Positions 35,798-46,785 of a stretch of 64,000 nucleotides of DNA are shown one piece after another. Each line of letters opens with the position of its first letter. The stretch's first letter is position 1. A program made the translations under genes and the position numbers. The notes under the pieces were generated by a model, which worked only from the letters and a program-made list of their open reading frames with translations, was not told where the DNA came from and did not search any database. Location of the stretch: NCBI GenBank assembly GCA_900618425.1, contig UZAN01039564.1, positions 36,035-100,034 on the forward strand. The letters run 5' to 3'. This DNA comes from Echinostoma caproni (taxonomy: Eukaryota > Platyhelminthes > Trematoda > Plagiorchiida > Echinostomatidae).

Positions 35798-38161
35798 GTG
35801 AGGAAATTAATGCCTATTTTTCTGACTTGATTTTGAGCGTTATTTTATTGGTCTGAATCCTACTTTGTTCATTGGCGTATCGACCTGAAAATCTGGGTTC
35901 CTATAGTAAAATGCAATCAATAGATTGGTGGAAAAATCTTTCCCCCTTTTATGCAAACCAATTGGTCGTACATTCAGTGACCTGAATTGAAGTTTAACTT
36001 TGTGAGAAACATTACTACCAGCGAAATGTCATAAATTTCGAAAAAAACACCGGTGGTGCAAAGGGGAAAGGGATTCCTGGAATTAATAGATAACTTCACA
36101 ACTAAAAATTTCAGTCTATTTCAATAGTACTTTCATTTCTCGGTCTTGAATTCAGTATACATCATGATTCACTGAAACACGGACTACGACCGTCAATCAT
36201 CAATCTGTCTGATTGTATTTTTCCATCTGAAAACAGCGTATAAAGAACGCTTGCTTAACCAGCTGAGAAAGAAGCTACGTCATGCCTTTAGATAGATAGT
36301 GCTCCCATATACCTTCAATGTGCTTAACACTTATCTCAGGTAACTGCAATACATGGAACACCTTAACGAAAGCAGTATCCTTTCAAATTTCGTCTATTTC
36401 GTTTACATGCAATAAAGCTAGTGGCCATCGCACATTACGTAATATGGTGATAAATGAAAAAAAACAATAGCTATTACTAGAATTCAGACCTCCAAACAAT
36501 CTCGGGTATTGAGTTCAAGAGTCCGGAACAGAACACACCACAACCTGTAATGCTTGTGTCTGTTGCTAAGGAAAATTATTATTATTATATGTGGATCAAA
36601 TAAGTTAGAAACTTTATCAGAGTTTCCAACCGACTCCAACTGAATCACACTTCTAAACCAAGGACATTCTACAAAGATCAAATGATGAAATCCGTAGAAG
36701 CAACACTTCTAAAACTCTGAATTCTACAAATATCAAAAATAGTAGTCGATGATGAATATTTTCGAGGCTAAAATATTAGTCAGTCAGTCAGTCAGTCAGT
36801 CAGTCAGTCAGTCAGTCAGTCAGTCAGTCAGTCAGTCAGTCAGTCAGTCATCAGTCAGTGTATCAGTCAGTCAGTCAATCAGTCAGTCAGTCAGTCAGTC
36901 AGTCAGTCAGTCAGTCAGTCAGACAGTCAGTCAGTCAATCAGTCAGTCAGTCAGTCAGTCAGTCAGTCAGTCAGTCAGTCAGTGTCAGTCATTCAGTCAG
37001 TCAGTCAGTCAGTCAGTCAGTCAGTCAGTCAGTCAGTCAGTCAGTAGACATTCAGTCAGTCAGTCAGTCAGTCAGTCAGTCAGTCAGTCAGTCAGTCAGT
37101 CAGTCAGTAGCACCCAGCCAGCCAGCCAGTCAGTCAGTCAGTCGATCATTTACTCATGCATTAATTCAGTCAGTCTATCTCTATCTCTGTCTGTTTGTCT
37201 ATCTGTCTGTCTGCGATAAACCCAGTACATGTGTTTTTAAACTTGAATTTCGGTTTCCCTTTAGGAATTTGCATTACAGCTTGAAGTTTTATCATACTCA
37301 ACAGTGATGAGACGTAGGAAACCGATGGCGGTTTGGGTGTGTGGTGATAGTAAATAGTATGCTTTAGGTTTCATCTTAATCGATCACATGTCTAACATAA
37401 TTCCTTTTGATTAGATTATCAGCCGAATATCAACCTTTACTTTGCTTACACTTTTTTCTTTAGAGCAGTGCATATACCTTAGATGGGGGTATCCATGAAT
37501 TAGGCAAGGAGTTTGCGAATCGCGTTAGTTCGATCCTGGCAATTTGGTTTCAGATTAGAAACTCTTTCATTTAAACGGATTGTCCATCCTAACGGATAAG
37601 GAAGGCGATAGAGAGAGAGAGGGGGTGGGGTGAATAAGGATCATTCCTTGTGAGAATTCGCATAATGTGCTCTCTTGAGTGTTCACAAAGGAACATCTAC
37701 GTTGATTCGACCTGGTATGTGAACAGATAAGGAAGTATGTAAGCAACCGGATCAGTAAGTAAGTAAGTAATCAGGTAAGTAAGTAGAGATTAAAAAATGA
37801 CTTCATTTTCAGTTAGATGAAAAAGTAAAAAATAACTTGCAAGGGCAACAACATTAGCTAAAGAATTTCTTGAAACCACTTACTTCAGGCCGTGTTTCAT
37901 GAGGATAACTTACTTGTAGATACTACATTTTTATTTATCCGGTCTGTAACTAATATTAATTAAGTTTCATAAAGAACAAATCCAGCAGAGGAGTAAACGG
38001 GTCATATTGGATGAAAGCATGCATTGCTCGTTTAGTCGAAGTCGTGGGACTCTGATCATACTATTTTGGTTATATATTTAATTAGAATATTTTTTGTTTT
38101 CGTTAGCTAAGAGAGACATAGAACTAACAGTTATGAATATTCTGTTTGCTCCCACTTCCAG
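35798..38161 (+). other. intron between zinc-motif exon and basic-motif exon
   Basis: A 2364-nt intron, GTGAGG to CCCACTTCCAG. It contains the GTCA array and, at about 37470-37610, a weak B-box-like GTTAGTTCGATCCTGG that I do not call. Confidence 0.5.
36779..37143. repeat. (GTCA)n tetranucleotide array
   Basis: About 365 bp of GTCA units with scattered variants (GTCAATCA, GTCAGTGTCA, GTAGACATTCA, GCCA). It is followed by CTGT/CTAT units to 37212. All three + frames are open and spell a Ser-Gln-Ser-Val cycle because TGA appears only on the other strand, so the long frames here are not genes. Confidence 0.97.
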
Positions 38162-38364
38162 TGAGCACCGGCTCTCATCATCACCGATTGATTCCGATCC
38201 AGAGGTAGCTCAAACTGCTTCTCAATCAGTGTTACCTAATCCCCACCATGTTATAAAGGCCCAGAAACCCCGAAGTCCGGTCTCAACAACAAACGAGCAC
38301 GCTTATAGTGAAATCAGATATCGGGAGTTTATGAAAATCAAATCCCGACGAAATACACGCAACA
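38162..38364 (+). CDS. RNF220-like: RNF220-like exon with basic RYxxFxxxxxRR motif
   Basis: The acceptor is a long pyrimidine tract ending CTCCCACTTCCAG at 38161, and the donor is CAACA then GTGAGT at 38365. The exon gives one base, 67 codons and one base. It is Ser/Pro-rich at first (EHRLSSSPIDSDPEV) and ends IRYREFMKIKSRRNTRN. In RNF220 the zinc motif is likewise followed by a Ser-rich linker and then a DRYQTFxRVRxNRQTRLN block, so motif, distance and order agree. The preceding exon leaves two bases and this exon supplies the third. A second acceptor at 38106 would extend it but does not match the phase of the exon at 35686. The basic block may bind partners or nucleic acid; nothing here proves it. 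Confidence 0.6.
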
Positions 38365-38408
38365 GTGAGTTTAGTTTGTTTTGTGTGGCTGACGTTTCTT
38401 TTATTTAG
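38365..38408 (+). other. 44-nt intron
   Basis: GTGAGT to TTTTATTTAG. A very short intron, typical in size for some flatworm introns, that preserves the frame (A joined to GT gives Ser). Confidence 0.6.
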
Positions 38409-38512
38409 GTCAATTAAAGAACTATTTGAAGGATGTGGAAACACCAACTTGGAAAGAAGATCACGCAGGTGGCGTGTCTTGCTCAACCACGAATAGTCCT
38501 TCCTGTGAGTCC
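38409..38512 (+). CDS. RNF220-like: RNF220-like next exon with tandem donors
   Basis: Following the 44-nt intron the frame continues SQLKNYLKDVETPTWKEDHA and then GGVSCSTTNSPSCES. Two consensus donors GTGAGT occur at 38505 and 38513. The outer one leaves phase 0; the inner one shortens the exon by eight bases and changes the phase. The first part continues the basic motif exon in the way that RNF220 continues after its NRQTRLN block. The remaining RNF220 parts (EYEWCGQ-like block and C-terminal RING) were searched for on this strand to 64000 and not found, so the gene either has another very long intron, is truncated by the window, or the family call is wrong. Confidence 0.5.
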
Positions 38513-41500
38513 GTGAGTATTGTTTCGATAAATCACATTTTTGATTTCGGTTGACACAATGGTGACACGCCTTCCATGCGATGGGTTCCATGTTCAAATC
38601 CCGGACGGGACGGTGAATATGCACTACTGACAAGCTCCGTTGAGTTCAAAACTCTAGTCTAGTGCTTCCGAGTCTATGCTTGACTGGAAGAGCTGAGGAA
38701 TGTGCGCGAAGGTGAAAACTGAAGGACGGTCAGTTCTAATCAACCAATATCGATTATCCCACACCAATACTCACAAGTAACTGTGAATGAATAAATGAAT
38801 CAAGCAATAAATCAATCAAAATTTAAGCAAACTTTCTTCATGAAATTTTGCTCTTTACGGTCATGGACATTTTATTGCCAATCAGGCTTACTGATCTTTG
38901 GTCGCGTACCTTCATAAATTTTCAATCAGCTATTCACTGAATGAGTTTCCAACAGCTGAGATTTCCACGTAAACAGCTTATGAGCTGCCGATCTGAAAGA
39001 ATGAAAATCAACATAAGTCCTTTGGTCTGGATCACATATAAAACACTTAAGTCCATAAAGCGAGTCAGAAGGATGTAGGGGGTTTCTAAGTCGTGTATAT
39101 TTGTAATCGTAGGAGAATTCTTCCATAAAGTGATAATTTGTATTGAAACTTTACCATGCAACTAAAATCAACTCTTGAGTAGTATTACGAAATTTTTGGG
39201 AATAACTTGGACTGCCTTGAACATACTTTATCCTTGTCTTCAGTTCACACGGACAACGGTAAACTTTTAAATAACTTTGCTCCAGTTTTTCAATTATTTT
39301 CAATTATGAGCTTCAACTGGGTACATTTACCCAAACCTGCATGAAGGATATGACTTGGTGGGAGGATTTTAATTGGGGTTGGATCAAAGAACTGATTGAC
39401 TATCATTTCTCCAGACAATGCTGTATTTATCGTCTCCATGCCATCTGTGAAATTTGATGCAGTTTCTCAATTGAGAAGCACTCGAGGCAAACACGGCGCG
39501 ATATGGTAGGCCCGTGCAACACTCTTCCCAAACTGCGAAGTCTACTCATGACTATTCGTCGCCAAGGAGAGGGTTCCGTTGAGATAGCTTTTGGTCGTCC
39601 TTAGTGCAATTCATCCACTTGTTCTATTGCATATGCACCCATATAATCCATCAAAAAATTTAAATCGACAATTAAAAAGAAGGAATGACCGCAATGCGAT
39701 AAAACACAGTCCTTTTGAATCCACTAAAAGATGAAAGTGTTTCGATCTATCATATTTGAACCGAGTCCTGGATTACCTCTCTAACTGTTCTAAGGTAGTT
39801 CGGAACTCTCTGAGCACGAGGAACAATCAACCACAGTGGATTGTTGGTCACTAAGTTAAATTTCTCTTTTGCTATCCTTCTATGGTGTTTCACAGTATGA
39901 AGACACGAATCACACGTGAGAACTACCGACAGTACCCTTTACTGTGTTCAGTGCAATGATAAATGATCAATCCATTCAAAATGAACAGCGCCACTACTAA
40001 CCACAATGCTTTTCTTCATCTATCAGATGCAAACGGCATCTTGGAAGATCCGCCAATATCGTAAGATAAACCTAAACATATGTAACAGACAACTCCTGCA
40101 GCGAGAGGAAATCTTTATCCATTCTCATCAGTCGCAACCGTATAACATCCGGACGGGCCATGTCGATGTTAGGCACAGAGCTTTAGTTCATCAAGGTCGT
40201 GCACTGTGACAACAGCGTGCTATCCATTGATAATTGTGGTTAGGGTGTCGCTAGATAGAATTTATTTTCTTCTATTGGTTACTGGTAGTGATCGAAGAAA
40301 TGCCAAGGGTGCATAAACGAAAACCTAGAAGTGATGAAGAACGTTCATTATCAACCTGAACAATTGTTAGATATACTGCGTGAGTGGTGCACAACTGGGC
40401 TCACATATCTACCTAGTTTGGTTATACATCTTTTTTAAGACTTTATCTGGATAGCTCTATGAGCTTTGGACTCTTTTGTTCGTGCTTTACTCGCCGGTCA
40501 ATCAAATCCGTAGCCGAAAAGCACCAACGGGAACGGTCNCACTACCATGCCGAGTTATTGGTTAAGAAGGCTGAAACTGAATCAGATCAGGACGTTCTTT
40601 GTTGTCGTAGGGAAAACCGCACGGACAGAATTTGAGGTGAAATTGATCCGATCAAACCAATTTGAGAACTACATTCCAGACAGTGCAGAATTATAGTCTG
40701 GTGGCAGAAAATATGGTGAATATGTGGCATAGAACTGCAAGGGAGGCTTGTCAGAAACTATCTTCTTTTGGCTGAGTACTCAGATCATGAAAGATCCAAG
40801 TTATGAATTTGTGAATTTGGCTGAGATCAGTGACCAAAAAACGTGAATAATAGAATATAGCCCTGAAGTCTGCGAATATTTCAATTGAATAAATATGTTG
40901 GTTCATTAAACGATGTTCCAATTTAGTTTGTCACTACGCTGTCCAAATGCGCAGCAATTATTCTGCCTTTGAACAAGATAATCTTCCGAGCTTTTTTATC
41001 GGTCGAAATCATTTTTGATATTCTATTCAAGTGTTGTTCCACGATCACGTGAAATAACCTGCACAATGCAGCAAACTAGGATGAAAAGTATGACATCATT
41101 CTCTGGGCCAAATGTGATTGGTAATCATTCATGAGCCAGATAAGAAGTGTATACCTTATGTGACTACCATGTTGTTTCGAACCAACCCTCGGCAGCTGTA
41201 GTTTACGTCGGCACGACAGTGCAACATGTATGCAGAAACACTATCATNCAATCGATATTTTATGTGCTGTTTCATACCGAAACAAGGTGGAAAGATGTAT
41301 CACTTTACTATTATGGCTCGAATAATATTACGTGATATAATTAACTGAGTCAGTTCTGTTTACATCTTACAAATACTCCGAGAAGATGGAACAAGAGACT
41401 TTGACCCGAATTGTATATTCCCCCTCCCAACCCCAAATCGATTTCCTGAAACATCGCAGACCCCAGTTCGTTTCTATTTGGGACATAAAAGCAATGAGCA

Positions 41501-41949
41501 AAGTCTGTACGTTTCACAGCGGTTCGGCTGGTCCAATCATGGGTAGGAACTGTGTGCTAATAATTTCCCCATATTAAATGAGTAAAATGCGCATATGAAG
41601 CCCCTTTAGTGTGCTTACTCGTGTGAATCTGCCAATGGAAACCAACGATACTTCTGTCTGAACTGCTATTTCACACAGCGTCGTTGCGTGTTGATGCATT
41701 TTTTTTGTCACTCCCCAATCCTGCGGAACACGGTATTGTTTTACATTTACGAAGGCTCCGCAGAAAGTTTCCGGATACGCAGTACGCGTACGAAGTGTAG
41801 ATGACCGAGAAAGGAAAATGAACTGTAATATATGGTAAGTATTTTTCAGTGATTGCAACTGACAAAACCAAATATTAAGCCCAAAGCACAGCGTACAAGT
41901 TATACGGGTAGCTGTATGGATGGAACTTAGTTGATGTCACTGGAGGGCA
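38513..41949. other. unassigned stretch
   Basis: No gene is recognised. A possible tRNA-like B box (CATGTTCAAATCCC, near 38592-38605) hints at a diverged SINE. Single Ns are at 40539 and 41248. Confidence 0.45.
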
Positions 41950-42932
41950 ATGATTTTCTACGACTACAAATGTGGGTTCAAGCAGCAGAAGAGTGTGAAT
42001 AGTTTGCGAGCTGCCTTTGGTGATAAAGCGCCTTCAGAAAACACTGTGTTGTAGTGGTTTGCGGAATTCAACCGTGGCAGGTGATCCATGGATGATGAAA
42101 CACGGTGTGGTCAACCTATGGCGGCCACCACAGCAGACAACATTGCTGCTGTACAAGCGATGGTGGAGAACGATGCGTGGGTGACAGTAACACAGCTGGT
42201 GAAAGCCATATGGACCAATTCGTACGATTGGACATGAAAAGCTCGGCCTCAGAAAGGTTTGTGTACGCTTGGTACCCCGTCAGTTCAGTGAGGGACAGAA
42301 AGCAATTAGGGTGAATTGGTGCTGCACCATGCTTGCCTGGTTTGATGTTGGACGTTTCAATGCAGTTTGCGAGATCATCAGTTATTACGAGACCTGGGTG
42401 TACAGTTTCGATCCAGAGACCAACCAATAATCGGCTCCGTGAACGCCGGTTTGCGGGGTGTCGCCTCAGAAACTCCAACTCGAACGCTGTGGCAAAGCAG
42501 ATGGTGACTCTATTCATGGCCAAAAGCAACCATCTGGCTACTATACCGCTCGTAAAGCAAATCACAGTCATCGGAGACTGCTACGTCGTCCACTGTCTGC
42601 CGAGAGTGCTGGGAGCTGTTGCCAGGTATCGTCCAAGGACTCGCGTATGGGAGACATTGCTCCACCATGACAATGCACCTGCACACAGACCCCATTTCTT
42701 CGGATTTTCTGGCCAGAGCATGAATCCAGAAGGTTGGTCACCCGCCGTACAGCCCAAATCGGGCTTTGTGTGACTTTCTATGTTCTGAGATGTCATGCGC
42801 ATGATGCGTGGAACCCGATACGACTTATCAACACCTGCGATGAAGGCCTATATTGAGCGGGTTGAAAAGTTACCCGCTTTGGTATGGTAGAATTGTTTCA
42901 TCAAATGGTTTGAGAGCCTGGAACTGTGCTAG
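41950..42932 (+). mobile_element. mariner-type transposase pseudogene
   Basis: The + strand, over three frames, carries the mariner transposase order: FKQQKSVNSLRAAFGDKAPS, a WFAEFNRGR helix-turn-helix segment, TIGHEKLGLRKVCVRLVP, ETWVYSFDPETNQ, HHDNAPAH (42663-42686) and HPPYSPNRALCDF (42742-42777). Mariner transposases cut and paste DNA with a D,D34D triad. Here the second Asp (42669-42671) and third Asp (42772-42774) are present, but the Asp expected before ETW is gone. The two remaining Asp codons are 103 nt apart instead of 105, a two-base deletion that explains one frameshift. In-frame stops occur near 42034, 42065 and 42930. The final block FIKWFESLELC ends at 42930. No terminal inverted repeat is seen on the right, where PLE-D starts at once. 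Confidence 0.85.
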
Positions 42933-42935
42933 AAA

Positions 42936-43341
42936 ATTTAATTTCACTTGCACATGTTCGGCAAATTATGTAGGACGAACGATGAGGCAGCTCTCCCAAA
43001 GGATCAGAGAACATAAACCGGCTTGGCTGAGAACGAATTGCAAGAAAACAATAACCAGTGCGATTATGGACCACCTCGCTGATACCCGATATTAGCCAGA
43101 CAACGATGCATTCAGAGTCATCTACAAAGTACCCCAGAACAAATCAAAGCAAGTTCGGAAACGTCACTTGGCAACAGCGGAAGCTGTAGCAATCAAAACC
43201 ATGAACCCACCACTGTGCAAACAGAAGAAGGTGGTTGCTGCACTTCAGCTGCCTTGGCCTCAATCAAACCTACGTGATGACCCGAACCATGACCTCAATC
43301 GTATCATGATGACGCAACATGACGTGACAAATGGCACATGA
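42936..43341 (+). mobile_element. PLE-D: Penelope-like GIY-YIG endonuclease remnant
   Basis: Directly after the mariner stop the + strand reads KFNFTCTCSANYVGRTMRQLSQR, then IREHKPAWLR, SAIMDHLADTRY, a stop, NDAFRVIYKV, ATAEAVAIKTMNPPLC and LQLPWP, ending at a TGA at 43339. These are the blocks of a Penelope-like endonuclease, with one in-frame stop at 43093 and YVG instead of YIG. The reverse transcriptase part is missing. Position and direction suggest that a 5'-truncated Penelope-like copy inserted into the 3' end of the mariner, or that a deletion brought them together. Confidence 0.85.
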
Positions 43342-43575
43342 AAAGAAAGGTCACCGACAATTCCGGAATTGACCTACCCCCCCCCACTCCCTTTCACCCA
43401 CTGTCCCCATTTTATCCACTGGTCCCGATTAAACTTGACAGAGATTGTTGCATTTTCACACATAACCTCTATGGTCCAACCACATTTATTTCTACATGAG
43501 ATATAAATACGCACACATAACTGTAAATGCCTGAAGACGAAGTTACGAAAACAAGCTTGTTCGCCATACTGTTTT
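43342..43575 (+). mobile_element. PLE-D 3' tail with hammerhead-like core
   Basis: The 3' untranslated tail of PLE-D. It ends with CTGAAGA (43531-43537) and CGAAAAC (43546-43552), followed by AAGCTTGTTCGCCATACTG. The end is homologous to the 3' ends of PLE-A and PLE-C. Confidence 0.6.
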
Positions 43576-44173
43576 GCTTTTGATATTCATATGGGAATCT
43601 TCCGTGAAATTAATTATTATTTTTTGTAACAAATAAAACTTTTATGCATGCGATACTTTGTACTCAGCTCTTGTATACTGAACTGTTTTGTGAAAATTGC
43701 TTTTTTACCTACAGCTGCCTACGCTTTCATAAGCCTTTGAGGATTGAGTAATATTATACATATTATAATATTATACATCGCTTGCTGATCCAAGAACCAC
43801 TGTGCATCAGCAAAATATTCGGCAGATTCATAGATCTTGCGTCGAATCTACCTACAGCCTTACTTAACTGACATTTCCAGTAAATGAAGTGTTCACTGCC
43901 GGCAGTGGGCGAATGAGCAAGACTGAATGTAACTTGAAAAACCGTATATGTATGTGTATGCTTGTTGAACAAATCTTCTGCAAGACCAGGGAAGGGATAG
44001 AATGTTTCACTTTGGTCTGGACATTTGCGCAAAGGTACATTAGATCGTTATTTTATACATGCTGTTCTCCTGTCTTAAGCAAAAGCTCCACATACGGGTC
44101 ACAAGACATTTCGGTTAAATTAACCAGACGGCTTAATAGAGGCCATTATTATCAATGTTATTATTTCAAATAT
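43576..44173. other. unassigned stretch
   Basis: It begins with an AATAAA at about 43630 after PLE-D and contains a TAATATTATACAT direct repeat near 43749-43778. No gene is recognised. Confidence 0.5.
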
Positions 44174-45770
44174 TACACAGGATGGTGACTAAGCTCGTTT
44201 TCAATGATTCGTAGTTACTGCAATATATCACAGCAATTATTTGAACATATATATGCATGTATCAATACGCAACGATAAAAAAGATTGTTTTGAGAAAGGA
44301 AAATTAAAAGCGGAATAATTGGGGTTTATTTCGTTTTGGATATGTGATTCTCAATGATCACTTACTTGCAAACAAAGTCTGGTAGGCGAACCAAGCTTAT
44401 TTCAATAAATTCATCAACACCAGCAATATCACTATCAAGTAATCAAACGTAGCATACTTTTTGTACTTAGTTTAATGCGATCAAAACCAGGTCGACAAGC
44501 CCAAATTACCCTATATACTTGTAATGGCCAGTTGATGAATTTATCCAAAAGCAGCTTGTTTCTCCTACCAAACTTTGTTTTCACTGCGACAGTGGACATT
44601 GTTCATTTACTGATATCGCATTCTTACTTTTTAGCTCTTCTGATCGTCGAGACTACTCGGAGTGTGAGGTGTTTGGAGGTTGGTCTGAGGAGCTAATGTG
44701 CCTAAAGAAATTCATTTTGGGCACACAGATTGGGTTTGTGCAGATAGAAGCAGTCAGCTTCCGCTATGGTAAACCTGCCTCATTAGTAGACCGCAAACCC
44801 TATACAGGGGGCGGAATGCCTCAGTCACATTGACAGTGTGATTCGTTTCGAAAAGGAATGAAACCAGTGCACTATAGTGAGTAACCTAATCCTGCCTATA
44901 TTTATGCATGCGGGGTGGTGTTCACGGACTCTTTCGGATAAGTAACTGATTGTGTGGCCTATTTAGGTTGTTCCACAGGAACACGTAAGTGATTACGTAC
45001 AAAATGAGTCGACAGAATCAGGAATTTTGTTCTTCAACCGTAAATGCTTTTCTTGGACGTGAACAAATCATGGAGCTTTACTGCGTAGAAGGTCTCAATA
45101 ACAGTATCTTATATTCTCCCTTAGCTCTGTTGACGTGCCCCCATGAACAGTATGACAATGCATATCGATTTCCTTCTGATGTTGGTCTTCTTTACAATAC
45201 CCCCACTGCACTGAATCATCGTACTAACCAACCGTTCCGGACAGACATTGTGTGTGAAGATATTTCGTAAAGACCGGAACTCCTCTTCCATTGTGTCTTC
45301 GTTACAAATCTTCCTTGCTCTCTCTGCTGGATAGCGCATCAGTTTCCTTTCTACTTTAAACGGCACAAAGCTGTATGTATTGCCTCTTCCAAGTCGCCTC
45401 TCTTTGCAATGATCATTCCACCGAGCCAACCGATGTAGGACTAACGTACACGTCTAAAATGCCCGCTTGTTCTGGTTTTTCATTTTTAAGTGCATTCTAT
45501 ATTCTTGTGAGCATCAGTTAACCTGCTTACTATTTCTTTTACTCCTGAAGTCGTAATAATCACGCAAAGAATATCATCCACATACTATGTGTATAGCACA
45601 CAATCCTGAGTTGGTTATTTTCGAGGCCGTAAACACATCAGCAAACAACGGTTCTGGCGGTAATCTCATGACAACACCATTATTTTTTCTGTACATCTGG
45701 TCTTTGAACTTAACTTCGACGTTGTGTATGCAACTATAACCAGTTTTTCAGATTCATCACAAAAACTCTT
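44174..45770 (-). mobile_element. PLE-C: Penelope-like element with reverse transcriptase and endonuclease remains
   Basis: Read on the minus strand from 45770. The reverse transcriptase shows VKFKDQMYRKNNGVVMRLPP then EPLFADVFTA (near 45640-45720), matching the usual FKDxxYRQxxGVAMGSPLGPLxADIFM block, then a stop and YVDDILCVIITTSG (45555-45586), the catalytic Asp-Asp box. The connector follows at 45121-45429: EEEFRSLRNIFTHNVCPERL. The GIY-YIG nuclease is decayed (SERVREHHPACIN, ETNHTVNVTEAFRP, AEADCFYLHKPNLCAQ) at about 44700-45000. The tail from 44310 to 44174 is homologous to the PLE-A tail. Stops and frameshifts make it inactive. Endonuclease peptides identical to PLE-A show that the two are one subfamily. 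This is the only copy here with a recognisable polymerase. Confidence 0.85.
44367..44580. repeat. inverted repeat with ~49-bp arms in PLE-C tail region
   Basis: 44367-44416 and 44532-44580 are inverted copies, about 80 percent identical by eye, with shared blocks such as ATAAATTCATCAAC and its complement and ACAAAGT.TGGTAGG. They lie between the PLE-C endonuclease and its 3' end. Confidence 0.7.
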
Positions 45771-46785
45771 ATTTCAACAATGTATTCCAATTTTTTTAAA
45801 TTAATAAGAAACATTACTTTACTTAGTCACATTTAGTCAAAGTCTGCTGGAGGAAATAGAAGACTGAGAGATCAGGACAGAGACGATGTAAGTCGAACGT
45901 ACCATCCTTACTGATGACTCTCTGTTAAAGCGTTTTACTACCACCACCAAGAAAAGCAACAGCAACTGAGAAAACGAAAATATCATCACCAGCTAAGCTC
46001 TTTATTTTAGGCTTGCCATTACTGACATTAAATTTCGGCCAGAGACTGAATTGATTTAAAGCAAATGCTAGATCCATGGTAAGAAAAGTACAGTTATATA
46101 ATGATAACTAATTAGTTACCAGCTCATTCAGTGGGATGTTTTGCCACTTCAATACGAGGAATAAAGGACAACAATCATGACAAATATTGAAACACAAAAT
46201 CTCGTACATTTGCTGTGGTGACCGTATTTACGTAATCTTTACCTGTTCCAGTTTTCTGGAAAAATATATCATGAAATTTCTTTGTCTTCCAGATCTAACT
46301 AAAGACAACTGGAACTTGAATAACTAGCCAATGAATACGATACTGCCTATCCGAATGTGGAAAAGTTATTTGTTGGGCCTCATTATTTATTTTTATTGCA
46401 TCTTCTTCTCACTGATCCATTGATTGATTGAATAATTAACTTATTCACCCATTCTGTCGTTTGTTCTTTCCTTTTCTCAATAACCTCTGGGACATTTGCA
46501 AATGTATTTACCTCCGCTGGAAAAATTTAAAGATTAACTGGTAGCCCAATGACTGCATCGACGGTGTCGATCATATTTGGGATGCGATTTTGATTTTCAC
46601 AACACAACAAACAAATATCGAAAGCAGTACGCCAAGAATTTACGCCTCGTTTCTTCACTAAATTCAATGCATTATCTTTCAAACAGCTCCAATCATCAAG
46701 TCCTGATTTCCACAATAGATTGTAATCAATTTATGTGACAAAGTTATGAAAGACGTTTAATGTTGTAGCTAATAGTCTATCGCTT
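45771..46785. other. unassigned stretch
   Basis: It lies upstream of the recognisable reverse transcriptase of PLE-C and may contain its decayed N-terminal part, but I see no motif that I can name. Confidence 0.5.

Noticed and set aside
36749..37307. Two long overlapping open frames encoding Ser-Val-Ser-Gln repeats
   Set aside because: They are simply the GTCA array translated; all three + frames are open because of the repeat composition. No start context or splice support.
39301..39640. Possible transposase-like or RNase H-like sequence
   Set aside because: Read in six frames without an ordered set of catalytic motifs.
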